From: Paraburkholderia dioscoreae
GTDB lineage: Bacteria; Pseudomonadota; Gammaproteobacteria; Burkholderiales; Burkholderiaceae
Length of the DNA: 64,000 bases
Direction of reading: 5' to 3'
Assembly (NCBI RefSeq): GCF_902459535.1
Contig: NZ_LR699553.1
Span: forward strand, 3,472,001 to 3,536,000
The notes beneath the pieces were generated by a model that was not told the origin of the DNA, did no database searches, and was given only the letters and a program-made list of their open reading frames with translations. This document shows, one piece after another, positions 16,726-24,663 of the stretch (its first letter is position 1; each line of letters starts with the position of its first letter). The position numbers and the translations under genes were made by a program.

Positions 16726-16780
16726 CAGGGTACGTCAGCTGGGAAACGGTATCCGTTAGCTGGCTCGCGCCGTATTTTTT
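16713..16780 (+). terminator. long hairpin with T-run after the integrase operon
   Basis: GCGAGCTAGCTAAC (16713-16726) pairs with GTTAGCTGGCTCGC (16755-16768) at 13 of 14 positions, and six T follow at 16775-16780. The 28-base loop is long for a terminator. It overlaps the 3' end of the 271-aa gene and could instead be an operator. Confidence 0.45.
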
Positions 16781-16802
16781 AGCGAGCACATGACAAAGAA
16801 TC

Positions 16803-16844
16803 CGTATCGACCCGTCCAATCCGGGACGCTTCCGAGTCGATACG
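16803..16844 (+). promoter_or_regulatory. hairpin covering the alpA-like start
   Basis: CGTATCGAC (16803-16811) and GTCGATACG (16836-16844) form a perfect inverted repeat whose right arm touches the ATG at 16845. An inner pairing of GTCC with GGAC extends the stem. No clear Shine-Dalgarno sequence is visible. The structure may be an operator or a translation-controlling hairpin. Confidence 0.5.
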
Positions 16845-17063
16845 ATGAAAAAGTCAGACACCCAAGCCCTTCAAAACTTCGACAGCCTTCCGAACGCTGC
16901 CGGCGTCAGTGACACCGTTGTAGCGAGCCTGTGCGGCTGCAACGTCTCCACCGTATGGGAACGTGCCAAGCGCGGCGCGCTTCCCAAGCCCATCAAGATC
17001 GGCGGTTCGACCCGCTGGAACGTCGGCGAACTCCGCAAGTACCTGATGCCGGAGGTCGCATAA
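16845..17063 (+). CDS. AlpA-like helix-turn-helix regulator/excisionase
   Basis: The 72-aa product is a small winged-HTH of the AlpA/MerR-like excisionase type: the helix-turn-helix SDTVVASLCGCNVSTVWERAKRG is followed by LPKPIKIGGSTRWNVGELRKYL, the classic AlpA wing. In P4-like elements such proteins activate or repress integrase and act as directionality factors. The gene starts directly after a perfect inverted repeat and its stop abuts the start of the next gene, suggesting an operon with tight control. Confidence 0.85.
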   Translation: MKKSDTQALQNFDSLPNAAGVSDTVVASLCGCNVSTVWERAKRGALPKPIKIGGSTRWNVGELRKYLMPEVA

Positions 17064-17375
17064 ATGACAAACAAAAAAACCGGCCAGCACGAAGGCCGGC
17101 CACAAAGTCGAAGTTGGAGCAAAGAGTTTAACACCGGCGGCGAGCACATCATTCGCTTTCTGGATGCGGTAAAGAACGCGAGCGAGCGCGTGCGCATCGA
17201 CGTTAAAACATATCGCGGCAACACGTACATCGACATTCGCGTGTGGTATGTGGACGCCGGCGGCGAGTATCGCCCGTCGAGCAAGGGCATCATGGTCAAG
17301 CCGACGCTTGCGCCCGAGCTGCTGCGCGGCATCGCTTTGGCGGCTCAATCCTTCGATCCGAAGGGGGCGAACTGA
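17064..17375 (+). CDS. PC4/YdbC-like ssDNA-binding protein
   Basis: The 103-aa product ends with a PC4-type domain: strands VRIDVKTYRGNTYIDIRVWY and the loop GEYRPSSKGIMVKPTLAPELLRGI match the conserved pattern of the transcriptional coactivator p15 fold. This fold binds single-stranded DNA as a dimer, so a role in element replication or transcription is plausible. It starts at the ATG immediately after the alpA-like stop codon, so the two are co-translated. Function is inferred from fold only. Confidence 0.75.
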   Translation: MTNKKTGQHEGRPQSRSWSKEFNTGGEHIIRFLDAVKNASERVRIDVKTYRGNTYIDIRVWYVDAGGEYRPSSKGIMVKPTLAPELLRGIALAAQSFDPKGAN

Positions 17376-17398
17376 TGCGCACCAGCTACAATCACGCA

Positions 17399-17427
17399 TT
17401 GACTATCAGCCCCAATAGAGCTATCTT
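17399..17427 (+). promoter_or_regulatory. candidate sigma-70 promoter inside the element
   Basis: TTGACT (17399-17404) and TATCTT (17422-17427) are separated by exactly 17 bp, in the gap before the next small genes. The strong match suggests a second transcription start within the element, ahead of the replication genes. Confidence 0.55.
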
Positions 17428-17482
17428 TTCGTCCATAGGGAAACGCCGTTGCGAGTCCCATTTATCCCGTAAGGACGAAACC

Positions 17483-17971
17483 ATGAAGCTCACGTTATCC
17501 GCGTGCCGCGCGGCTACTTATGCCCATCAAATACACACCTCCGTCGCCGGAAGACCTCTCGGCACTCAAGACCTCGCTGGGAAAGACCGGCAAACAGATG
17601 GCCGAATTGGCATGGCTGGCGGGGGATCAACATTGGCGCAAGTACACCAACCCGAATCCCGCAACCGGCAGGCAGATGAGCGCGCAAATGCTTTTCACAA
17701 TGGCGGCGCTGCTGGAACTGGACGAAGCAACCGTAAATCGCATTCTCGATCGGATGCGCTCGATCGGCGCGACGATCGAGTTGGACAAGCCATAACGATC
17801 GCGGGCCGCGCGCCCGCACACCTCCCGCAAACCCTCACCGCAACAATCAACCGCGCTTTGCACGATGCCGCTCTGGCGTCGACGCCCAACGCAGCAATCG
17901 ACCTTCTGGCCGATGCCTTGCTGGCGCTGGCTGTGCTAGCACATCCGGCGGAGGGCCGCCGCGATGACTAG
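17483..17971 (+). CDS. possible overlapping ORF (162 aa), status uncertain
   Basis: This frame has the best ribosome binding site in the area (TAAGGACGAAACC before ATG) and its stop overlaps the start of the 93-aa gene (GATGACTAG), as in coupled phage genes. The last about 50 residues look like a genuine helical protein (TATINRALHDAALASTPNAA and following ALLALAVLAHPAEG). The middle, however, overlaps the 91-aa ORF in another frame and looks unnatural. Either the C-terminal part is a small gene with an unseen start, or the frame is a relic of a frameshifted gene. Confidence 0.3.
   Translation: MKLTLSACRAATYAHQIHTSVAGRPLGTQDLAGKDRQTDGRIGMAGGGSTLAQVHQPESRNRQADERANAFHNGGAAGTGRSNRKSHSRSDALDRRDDRVGQAITIAGRAPAHLPQTLTATINRALHDAALASTPNAAIDLLADALLALAVLAHPAEGRRDD
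17520..17795 (+). CDS. hypothetical phage-type protein (91 aa)
   Basis: The product (MPIKYTPPSPEDLSALKTSL... to ...RMRSIGATIELDKP) reads like a small soluble helical protein seen in Burkholderiales prophage-type elements. The stretch SALKTSLGKTGKQMAELAWL resembles an XRE-like N-terminal helix pair, so a DNA-binding role is possible but unproven. The ribosome binding site is poor. It overlaps a longer ORF in another frame. It follows the candidate promoter at 17399-17427. Confidence 0.6.
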   Translation: MPIKYTPPSPEDLSALKTSLGKTGKQMAELAWLAGDQHWRKYTNPNPATGRQMSAQMLFTMAALLELDEATVNRILDRMRSIGATIELDKP

Positions 17972-18245
17972 CGCATCCCACGTCATGCCAACCATCACCC
18001 GCGCGCGCGTGTCGTTCCGCGGATTCATGATCATCGCACCTGGCGGGCTGCGATATTTCCCGCCCTGCCGCACGATGACAGATGCTTACGCCGAGATTCG
18101 CGAACGCAGCCTGTACGACGGGGAACCCGGCTGGGTCATTCAGCCGACCGACGACGAAGGCGAACCCAACGGTAAGGCGATAAAAGTACGCGGCAAATCT
18201 CGTCGTATCACAAGCGTTGAGCAGTCCTCACGAGGTGATGCATGA
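17964..18245 (+). CDS. hypothetical protein upstream of the primase (93 aa)
   Basis: The ORF overlaps the primase start by four bases (ATGA), a sign of translational coupling. The product has a hydrophobic patch (FRGFMIIAPGGLRYF) that may fold as beta strands, then a charged C-terminal half (QPTDDEGEPNGKAIKVRGKS). I do not recognise the family. Position suggests a helper of the replication protein or merely a passenger in the same operon. Confidence 0.55.
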   Translation: MTSASHVMPTITRARVSFRGFMIIAPGGLRYFPPCRTMTDAYAEIRERSLYDGEPGWVIQPTDDEGEPNGKAIKVRGKSRRITSVEQSSRGDA

Positions 18246-20458
18246 CTGTACAAGCTGAAGAGGACCGCATTCGCGCTGCACTGAGCCACGTTCCGGCCGA
18301 TAGCCGGGATACCTGGGTGCAGATGGGCATGGCGGTCAAAGCCGAACTGGGCGACGCGGGTTTCGGTCTGTGGGACGACTGGTCGAAAATCAGCGAGACC
18401 TACAGCGAGAGCGACGCGCGCGCGGTGTGGCGCTCGTTCAAGGCAGGCGGTATCACGATTGCCACGCTGTTCAAGGAGGCAATCGCCCACGGCTATACCG
18501 AGAGCGAGCCGCTCAAGCCGATCGACCCGGCCGAGCACGCCCGGCACCGCGCGGCGCGCGAGCAGGAAGCGAAGGAAGCCGCGGCGCAGCATGAGCGTAC
18601 CCAAGCCGAAGCCGCAGACAAGGCGCGGGAGTTGTGGGAGCGGGCCGGCAAAGTTCACGCCGACCACGCCTATATCCGCTCGAAGAAGATCAAGCCCTAC
18701 GGCGCGAAGCAACTGCGCGAGCAGCTCGTCATCAGGATTCAGGACGTGGACGGCACCCACCATTCCGCCCAGTACATTCAGGCGGACGGGAGCAAGACGT
18801 TTCAGACCGGCGGGCGCATCAGCGGATGCTTTGCGGCAGTGACAGCCGGCGCCAAGCCGAACGCCAAGACGCCCCTGTTGATAGCCGAGGGCTTCGCGAC
18901 CGCCTGTTCGCTACACGAAGCGACCGGCTACCCGGTGGCCGCCGCGATGAACGCCGGCAACCTGCTGAACGTCGCGAAGGCGTGGCGGGCCAAGTATCCG
19001 CGCGTGCGCATCGTGATCTGCGCGGACGACGACACCGAGACGGCAGGCAATCCGGGCATGACGAAGGCCACGGAGGCGGCGCGCGCGGTAGGCGCATTGC
19101 TCGCCGTGCCCGACTTCGGCCCGGATCGGCCTGACCGCTCCAGCGACTTTAACGACCTGCACGCGCTTGACGGGCTCGACGCTCTACGCCGCTGTGTGGA
19201 CGCGGCCACCGCGCCCGGCGGTGTCGCCAAGCCCGCGGCGGCCCGCCCGACCGCCCTGCTCACGCGCGCGAGCGACATCGTTCCCGAGGCAATCCGCTGG
19301 CTGTGGCCGAACTGGCTGCCTGAAGGCAAGTTGACGCTGCTGGCGGGCTCGCCGGGCACCGGCAAGACAACGCTGGCGCTGGCATTGTCGGCAACGGTGT
19401 CGCGCGGCGGCAAGTGGCCGGACGGCACCGCCTGCAACCGCACCGGCGACGTGCTGATCTGGTCGGGCGAAGACAATCCGGCCGATACGCTCGTCCCGCG
19501 CTTGATGGCGGCCGGCGCGGATACGCATCGAATCCACATCGTCACGGGTAGCACCGACGCAAACGGCGAGATCCAGCCTTTCGACCCTTCCAATGATATT
19601 CCGCTGCTGGCGGAACGGCTCTCGGAGATGGGCGGCGCAGCAATGCTGATTGTCGATCCGATCGTCTCAGCAGTATCCGGCGACGCCCACCGGGTCAACG
19701 ATGTACGCCGCAACCTGCAAGCGTTGGTCGATATGGCTGCGAGCTATCGGTGCGCGGTGCTGGGTATCAGCCACTTTGCGAAGGGCACAAAGGGCAGTTC
19801 GCCGGCCGAGCGGGTTATCGGCTCTCAGGCGTTCGTGGCGCTCGCCCGCATGGTGCTGGTGGCAGGCAAAGACGAGGCTGCCGAGCGGCGCATCCTCGCG
19901 CGAGCCAAGTCCAACATCGCACCAGACGACGGCGGCGTGAGCTATACGCTCGAAATGGCAGATGCGGGCGGCATTCAGGCAAGCCGGGTTGTGTGGGGCG
20001 ACATGATCGACGGCACGGCTCGCGAGATTCTCGGCGACGTGGAGCAGCAGGACGACGAAGCCAAGACAGAAAGAGGCGAGGCTGCGGAGTTCCTGGAAGG
20101 TCTCCTTTCCGATGGCCCGATGTCGTCGAAGCAGATTCGTAAGGACGCGGACGAAGCCGGCTATGCCTGGCGAACGATGCATCGTGCTGCGGACGCCCTG
20201 GGGGTCGAGAAGCGCAAGATCGGAATGAAAGAGGGTTGGCAGTGGGCGTTACCGAAGATGCCAATCTCCGAACGTGCCACCGAAGATGCCACTCTCTATA
20301 CCGTGGCATCTTCGGGAGGACGTGGCACCTTCCGTAACCACGCGGGTTTGCGGGCGGTCAGTTTTGGGTCTGCTGCCGAAGATGCCAACACGGACGGAGT
20401 GACACCTTCGGAGAATTCTCGCGAATCTGAGGCTGGCGAACCGGGAGACGAACTGTGA
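18242..20458 (+). CDS. primase-helicase: PriCT-2, Toprim and RecA-like ATPase domains
   Basis: The 738-aa replication protein of the element has three parts. Residues about 5-80 form a PriCT-2 domain (RAALSHVPADSRDTWVQMGM). Residues about 200-320 form a Toprim domain with the acidic motif IAEGFATA and ICADDD. Residues about 350-600 form a RecA/RepA-like ATPase with Walker A GSPGTGKTT (about 367-375) and Walker B LIVDPI. The C-terminus has a winged-helix-like tail. Such proteins prime and unwind DNA in P4-like satellites and prophages. The start codon overlaps the preceding stop, and GAGGTG upstream serves as ribosome binding site. Confidence 0.9.
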   Translation: MTVQAEEDRIRAALSHVPADSRDTWVQMGMAVKAELGDAGFGLWDDWSKISETYSESDARAVWRSFKAGGITIATLFKEAIAHGYTESEPLKPIDPAEHARHRAAREQEAKEAAAQHERTQAEAADKARELWERAGKVHADHAYIRSKKIKPYGAKQLREQLVIRIQDVDGTHHSAQYIQADGSKTFQTGGRISGCFAAVTAGAKPNAKTPLLIAEGFATACSLHEATGYPVAAAMNAGNLLNVAKAWRAKYPRVRIVICADDDTETAGNPGMTKATEAARAVGALLAVPDFGPDRPDRSSDFNDLHALDGLDALRRCVDAATAPGGVAKPAAARPTALLTRASDIVPEAIRWLWPNWLPEGKLTLLAGSPGTGKTTLALALSATVSRGGKWPDGTACNRTGDVLIWSGEDNPADTLVPRLMAAGADTHRIHIVTGSTDANGEIQPFDPSNDIPLLAERLSEMGGAAMLIVDPIVSAVSGDAHRVNDVRRNLQALVDMAASYRCAVLGISHFAKGTKGSSPAERVIGSQAFVALARMVLVAGKDEAAERRILARAKSNIAPDDGGVSYTLEMADAGGIQASRVVWGDMIDGTAREILGDVEQQDDEAKTERGEAAEFLEGLLSDGPMSSKQIRKDADEAGYAWRTMHRAADALGVEKRKIGMKEGWQWALPKMPISERATEDATLYTVASSGGRGTFRNHAGLRAVSFGSAAEDANTDGVTPSENSRESEAGEPGDEL

Positions 20459-20895
20459 ATATCAGAGATCTCATTCAGGAGGCCAAGGCCGCAGGAGTCC
20501 GTCTCTACCTGCACGACGGCAAGGTGAAACTGCGCGGCGATGCAGAGGCCATGAAGGCGCTGAAGCCGAAGCTCGCTCCGCACAAGGCGGCAATCCTCGC
20601 CTACCTGCAAGACGCAGAGCAGCAAGCCAGCGAGTTTTGGCCGTGGGCACCGTATCTGACCACCGCCGACGTAGAGCGATTCCGTACCGAGCTTGTCGGG
20701 ATCATCGAGAAGCTGGCCGACATGGAGCACTGGCCGGACGAGCATCGCGACGACGTGCTGAGCCGAGCGATACGCGGCCCGCTCGCCGACCTGTTGCCCA
20801 ACCTGCACCACTTCAACCAACGATTGACGGAAGCGACCGCCCAGGCGGCGGCGCGAGAAGCAACCAAACAACGCACCTGGAGATTTGACCGATAA
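20455..20895 (+). CDS. TubC-N-like small protein after the primase (146 aa)
   Basis: A GTG start overlaps the primase stop and is preceded by GGGAGAC. Residues 1-52 (MNIRDLIQEAKAAGVRLYLH, then KLRGDAEAMKALKPKLAPHK) match the pattern of TubC-N docking domains, which also occur as short proteins beside replication genes of Burkholderia elements. The rest is helical and acidic with no motif I know. Role unknown; co-expression with the primase suggests a replication accessory function. Confidence 0.6.
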   Translation: MNIRDLIQEAKAAGVRLYLHDGKVKLRGDAEAMKALKPKLAPHKAAILAYLQDAEQQASEFWPWAPYLTTADVERFRTELVGIIEKLADMEHWPDEHRDDVLSRAIRGPLADLLPNLHHFNQRLTEATAQAAAREATKQRTWRFDR

Positions 20896-21212
20896 GCGCC
20901 GGGCTTCAGATATGGAATGAGAACGGAAATATTGTCCTTGATGCGACGTATCGTGTGGCGCGCATCATCGGCGACACTCGGGTCGATGCCAACAATCCCT
21001 CCGGCACCGTGGTTGACGACCGGTTCTTGCAAGGCGGCTGGGTGTCTTTCCAACCTGAAAACACTGCCGGCGATGGTTACCTCGATCATGGCGTGCGCGC
21101 GCCACGATTCTCGATCGATGGCAATGTGCTGACGTGGTCCTATCCGCCCATCAATGGCGGCGCCCAGTTCGACACAATCCAGACAGGCACGTTGTTCTAC
21201 GGTGCCTATTAG
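20892..21212 (+). pseudogene. phage tail-type protein (DUF6453-like) without a normal start codon
   Basis: From 20892 the frame reads (I)SAGLQIWNENGNIVLDATYR... and ends ...QTGTLFYGAY, like a small tail-fibre-associated phage protein that normally begins M-S/P-AGLQ. At the expected start the codon is ATA (20892-20894) instead of ATG, and it overlaps the stop of the preceding gene. The first canonical in-frame start is GTG at 20955, which would remove 21 residues. The gene is therefore probably silent or weakly expressed, and it looks like a fragment captured from a helper phage tail module. Confidence 0.55.
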
Positions 21213-21314
21213 AAATTTTGATTGTCCGAAATAGTCCGGTTTAATCCGATCCAATAGCATTCCTAAATTAATGCTTTCCAGTGGCAAATTTGAGAGTTAT
21301 AAACCTTCCAAGTT

Positions 21315-21587
21315 GTGAAGTTTGCAACGTTTCCAAATGACCAATCGGGAGCGCACAGCGTGCGACGCAAAGACCTTGAAAACCTCACCGCAGAGCAGAA
21401 AGCCGAAGCATCGGTAATCGTGATGCGGGTGGAGCAATACCGCCGGTGGCGCGTAGTCGTCAACGGCGAAATCCTCGTGACCGGTGACGAATACGACTGC
21501 CTGTACGCCGATCTTGAACGAGTGGCCGCTTGGTTGAGGCAAGTCGGCATCGAAACATTCACCGTGCGCCAGCACGAACCCAGCTAA
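21315..21587 (+). CDS. hypothetical protein (90 aa)
   Basis: The product (MKFATFPNDQSGAHSVRRKD ... VRQHEPS) is a compact mixed alpha/beta protein with a central strand pair (YRRWRVVVNGEILVTGDEYD). It lies 12 bp before the capsid gene and shares its operon orientation; AAGGAG precedes that next gene. The AT-rich 100-bp stretch before it probably carries a promoter. No family recognised. Confidence 0.55.
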   Translation: MKFATFPNDQSGAHSVRRKDLENLTAEQKAEASVIVMRVEQYRRWRVVVNGEILVTGDEYDCLYADLERVAAWLRQVGIETFTVRQHEPS

Positions 21588-21599
21588 GGAGAACAGACA

Positions 21600-22745
21600 G
21601 TGACTATCGCAACGCAAGCCCGCGAGATGGGCCGCAAGCATGGCAATGGCGGTAACGGCGATGATGACGTCGTTACCCTGGTAAAGACCGAGATGAAGCG
21701 CATCGGCGATGAAGTCGGCGCGAAGCAGTTGGAATTTCAGGCGCGGATTCATGAACTTGAGCAAAAGAGCGCGCGCCGCGGCGGCGCGAGTGGTCCGCTG
21801 GGCACCATCGCTACGAAATCGATCGGTTCGCAGATCAAGGACATGCCCGAGCTGGAGATGTTCAGGAAGGGCTCGACGCCCACGACGCGTATCCCGTTGG
21901 AACTGAAGTCCATCGTATCGGACGGCGCAACGCCGAATATCACGCCTTTCGCTCAGAACGTACCTGGCATCCAGGCGCCGCAGGTGCGTCGCCTTACCAT
22001 CGAAGCTCTGATTCCGTCCACGCCAGTGACGACTAGCTCGGTGCAGTGGTTGCGCGAATCCGCTTTCACGAACGCGGCGGCCGCACAGAAGAAGCAGCTC
22101 GACACCAAGGCCGAATCGAATCTCACGTTCGAGAACAAGTCCGCTGAAATCGCGACAATTGCCCACTTCGTGACCGCCTCGAAGCAGGTCCTTGACGACC
22201 AGAATGGGTTGCAGGCGTATATCGAGCAGCGCCTTCGCTTCGGTCTGGATCTCGCGACCGAAGACCAGTTACTGAACGGCGACGGCGCGGAGGGCGACAT
22301 TGGTGGTCTGCTGCTGGCAGGCAATCACACGGCATTCGACGGCACGGGCCTCGGCAAAACGACCCAGCTCGATTACCTGCGGCGCGCAAAAACGCAACTG
22401 CAGAAGGCGTTCTTTATCGCCGGCGCACTCATCATCAATCCCACCGATGCCGAGTCCATCGATCTGCTGCGCGACGCCGAAGGCCGCTTTCTGGTTGCGC
22501 CGGGCAGCCCGATCTGGGGCATGGCGCCGGTTGTTACGGAAGCGATTGCCGAAGGTCAGTTCGTCGTCGCCGACTTCCTGAACAGCGCTGTGCTCTGGGA
22601 CCGAGAGGAAGCCAGCCTGCAACTGGGCTATGTCAGCGACCAGTTCATCAAGAACGCAATCACGTTGCTGGTCGAGCGGCGACTGCAAATGTCCGTGACG
22701 CGCCCGGCCGGGATCATCGTCGGCCAGTTCGCCGCCGCGAATTGA
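21600..22745 (+). CDS. HK97-type major capsid protein
   Basis: The 381-aa protein has the two-part build of HK97 capsid subunits. The N-terminal about 75 residues form a basic, coiled-coil delta/scaffold region (LVKTEMKRIGDEVGAKQLEF). The shell fold follows, with typical segments SVQWLRESAFTNAAAAQKK, KQVLDDQNGLQAYIEQRL and the late ITLLVERRLQMSVTRPAGII. The start is GTG, with AAGGAG 12 bases upstream. Length is normal, so the gene looks intact. No capsid protease, portal or terminase gene was found in the element, so particle formation would need proteins from elsewhere. Confidence 0.92.
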   Translation: MTIATQAREMGRKHGNGGNGDDDVVTLVKTEMKRIGDEVGAKQLEFQARIHELEQKSARRGGASGPLGTIATKSIGSQIKDMPELEMFRKGSTPTTRIPLELKSIVSDGATPNITPFAQNVPGIQAPQVRRLTIEALIPSTPVTTSSVQWLRESAFTNAAAAQKKQLDTKAESNLTFENKSAEIATIAHFVTASKQVLDDQNGLQAYIEQRLRFGLDLATEDQLLNGDGAEGDIGGLLLAGNHTAFDGTGLGKTTQLDYLRRAKTQLQKAFFIAGALIINPTDAESIDLLRDAEGRFLVAPGSPIWGMAPVVTEAIAEGQFVVADFLNSAVLWDREEASLQLGYVSDQFIKNAITLLVERRLQMSVTRPAGIIVGQFAAAN

Positions 22746-23261
22746 GTAATAGGACCAGCGATGGGTGTCCTCAACAACCCGCGCAGCAGGTGATCAGGTC
22801 CCGTCGATGCCCAGTGGCGCTGTCCAGCGGCGCCCTGGCCTCGCCGGTCTTACCCGAGGCACCTGCACTGAGCCGCGCCCAGATGTTCCGGGCGCGGCTT
22901 TTTCATTGGTCGCGCAGGGGGGCGTATAGGCAAAGTTGGTGGCCCATCAGCCTGGGACCGACCGTTCAGTCAAATTTTTACGCCCGCGAAAAATGAAATT
23001 TAAAGGTCGCGCCGCAAACCCGCGCCACATTAGGGAAAGCAGGTAGGAATTACAACGAAAAATGGCCGAAGTATCCCATTTTCTTTTCAGAAAATCCGCC
23101 TGTTTGCCCCTATGTTCTATCGAGGGCGATGCTGTTCTGCGGGCTGGAGTCGGCGGCACTCGACTGCTGGTCACAATGGATTTCCAGCGGGGCTTTTTAC
23201 TGCGGCATCTCGCCTCGCCAACTAAGGTACGATTCCCATAGGTTTGTAAGAGTTTGCTTAA
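22746..23261. other. non-coding gap after the capsid gene
   Basis: No convincing gene was seen. A very short ORF starting MGVLNNPRSR at 22760 stops after ten codons and may be the remnant of a lost downstream capsid-module gene. A strong terminator lies at 22871-22904. The rest is AT-richer DNA. Confidence 0.45.
22871..22904 (+). terminator. terminator of the capsid transcript
   Basis: AGCCGCGCCC pairs with GGGCGCGGCT around AGATGTTCC-type loop bases and is followed by TTTT. It lies about 125 bp after the capsid stop. Confidence 0.85.
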
Positions 23262-23483
23262 ATGGAACGGATTTTCATGACGCGTCGTCGCGCGATTGCC
23301 CACTTGCTGGAACTGCGGCAGGCTCTGCGGGACGAGATAAACGGCCCGGGCGCCCACGAGGCGGAGCGTCGGCTTGATCGCGCCGACGTGGTGGAGCGAC
23401 TTCTGTTCGACGTGCGGGCGGTCCGTATCCATCGTTTTCAACTCGCGGGGCCGCCCGCAATCGAGGTTTTCATAACCGAATAG
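23262..23483 (+). CDS. hypothetical protein (73 aa)
   Basis: The ORF encodes a helical, arginine-rich small protein (MTRRRAIAHLLELRQALRDE ... IEVFITE). It has no strong ribosome binding site, and an internal ATG at 23277 is as good a start as the first. Composition is protein-like, but no family is recognised, so it could be a relic. Confidence 0.35.
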   Translation: MERIFMTRRRAIAHLLELRQALRDEINGPGAHEAERRLDRADVVERLLFDVRAVRIHRFQLAGPPAIEVFITE

Positions 23484-23566
23484 CGAATTCAGCTTGGCAC
23501 ACCCGGCTCCGGGCGCATTGATGAAAGCGGATGGTGCGCGAGTTGATCCGCGCCGGCATAGCGCTG

Positions 23567-23746
23567 CTAATTTTTTCCCAAATGCCGGCGCACTGCGTCG
23601 ACATGCGTTCCGACTTGGGCAACCGCCCTCTTCAACGCCTCTTTCGAAACCCCGAATTTGTTGCTCCAGTATTCAAGCTCCCACGGCTCGTGAACGTTCA
23701 CTTGTTTTCCGTCTTGAGGTTCACGAATTTTAAGATTGTCGGCCAT
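23567..23746 (-). CDS. DUF3606 small protein (59 aa)
   Basis: The minus-strand ORF reads MADNLKIREPQDGKQVNVHE then PWELEYWSNKFGVSKEALKR and ends AVRRHLGKN, the complete pattern of DUF3606 (charged start, Y/W-x-x-KFGVS helix, DAVRRHL tail). A strong ribosome binding site (GGAGACTAATAGAA) precedes the ATG. DUF3606 proteins are small, common in proteobacteria and of unknown function. The gene is the first of two minus-strand cargo genes near the right end of the element. Confidence 0.85.
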   Translation of the reverse strand: MADNLKIREPQDGKQVNVHEPWELEYWSNKFGVSKEALKRAVAQVGTHVDAVRRHLGKN

Positions 23747-23848
23747 TTCTATTAGTCTCCATCGTTATGAGGAGACGTAATAATGCGCTCGACGCAACAC
23801 TTGTAAATCTATCGTAAACCCGGGCGATATTTGATGAATGACGCAACG

Positions 23849-24511
23849 CTACTTCATCTCTGGCTTGCCCGCTGCAGCGAGCTTTGCGTTGAGCGCCGCG
23901 CGCTTTTGTCTTGCCTTTTCGGGCTGCACATAGAAAAAGTCAAACAGCTCTTCGAGCACGTCTAGATTCCATTCAGCTTCTTCGGGCACCACTGGCAGAA
24001 TTTCGCCGCTATTTGTGTCCTTGAGCGGATGTGCAGCGAAATTCCCGATGTTACGAATCGCATCAAGGTTGTCAGCGATCGCCCCCGGTATCTGGTTAGA
24101 GTCGAGCGCTGCTTGAATCGCCGGAGCTAGATCCTTTTGCGTAAAGCCCTTGTCACGCAGCATTGATTGCAAACATCGACGGCTCAATGCGGCGGATGCT
24201 TTTGGGCTGTCACGTAGTACTGCACAAGCCTCGTGATAGTCCTCCGCGATATGAGGCGGAACTTCAGAAGCTGCCTTTTGCCTGCCCGTCGTTTTGGGAA
24301 ATGCCAGAAAATTCGGAATCTCCGCTGCCTCACTCTGCTGCCTCTGTGCTGTTAGGTAAATAATCGCTTGGTCGCATGCGGGACAAACCATGTACTTGGC
24401 AGCCCACAGATGACCGCCGAGCGCATGCCAATAGCCGCTAGGAACTCCATTAATCCGGCTATCTTGAAACCCTTGGTGAACTTCAACTGTACAGTGCGGA
24501 CACTTCATCAC
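23849..24511 (-). CDS. DUF4145 (HEPN-like) protein with zinc ribbon
   Basis: The 220-aa product starts with a zinc ribbon, Cys4-x2-Cys7 and Cys43-x2-Cys46 (MKCPHC, VCPACD). A DUF4145 helical domain follows with the conserved SRRCLQSMLRDKGF and IRNIGNFAAHP motifs. DUF4145 is related to HEPN folds and is often found in mobile elements and restriction or abortive-infection loci. The right-edge, minus-strand position is where satellites carry cargo genes, so a phage-defence role is possible but not shown. A second ATG directly follows the first; either may start the protein. Confidence 0.8.
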   Translation of the reverse strand: MMKCPHCTVEVHQGFQDSRINGVPSGYWHALGGHLWAAKYMVCPACDQAIIYLTAQRQQSEAAEIPNFLAFPKTTGRQKAASEVPPHIAEDYHEACAVLRDSPKASAALSRRCLQSMLRDKGFTQKDLAPAIQAALDSNQIPGAIADNLDAIRNIGNFAAHPLKDTNSGEILPVVPEEAEWNLDVLEELFDFFYVQPEKARQKRAALNAKLAAAGKPEMK

Positions 24512-24585
24512 CCCCCCAGTTAGTGCTTTTATGGGGGTCTAGCGTCTCGTAAACCCACCATGCCGGCAAGCGCCACCGCGTCAAT

Positions 24586-24613
24586 AATTTTATGGTGGAC
24601 TGGATGGTGGACT
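24586..24613 (+). repeat. integrase arm-site repeat, right (two TGGTGGAC)
   Basis: This 28-bp block is identical to 14593-14620 and carries two TGGTGGAC copies (24593, 24605) in the same orientation, 51 bp inside attR. Confidence 0.65.
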
Positions 24614-24663
24614 ATAAGTCTCCTATACGGCAAAACTCTTTTCTACATTGATTACTGGGCGGA

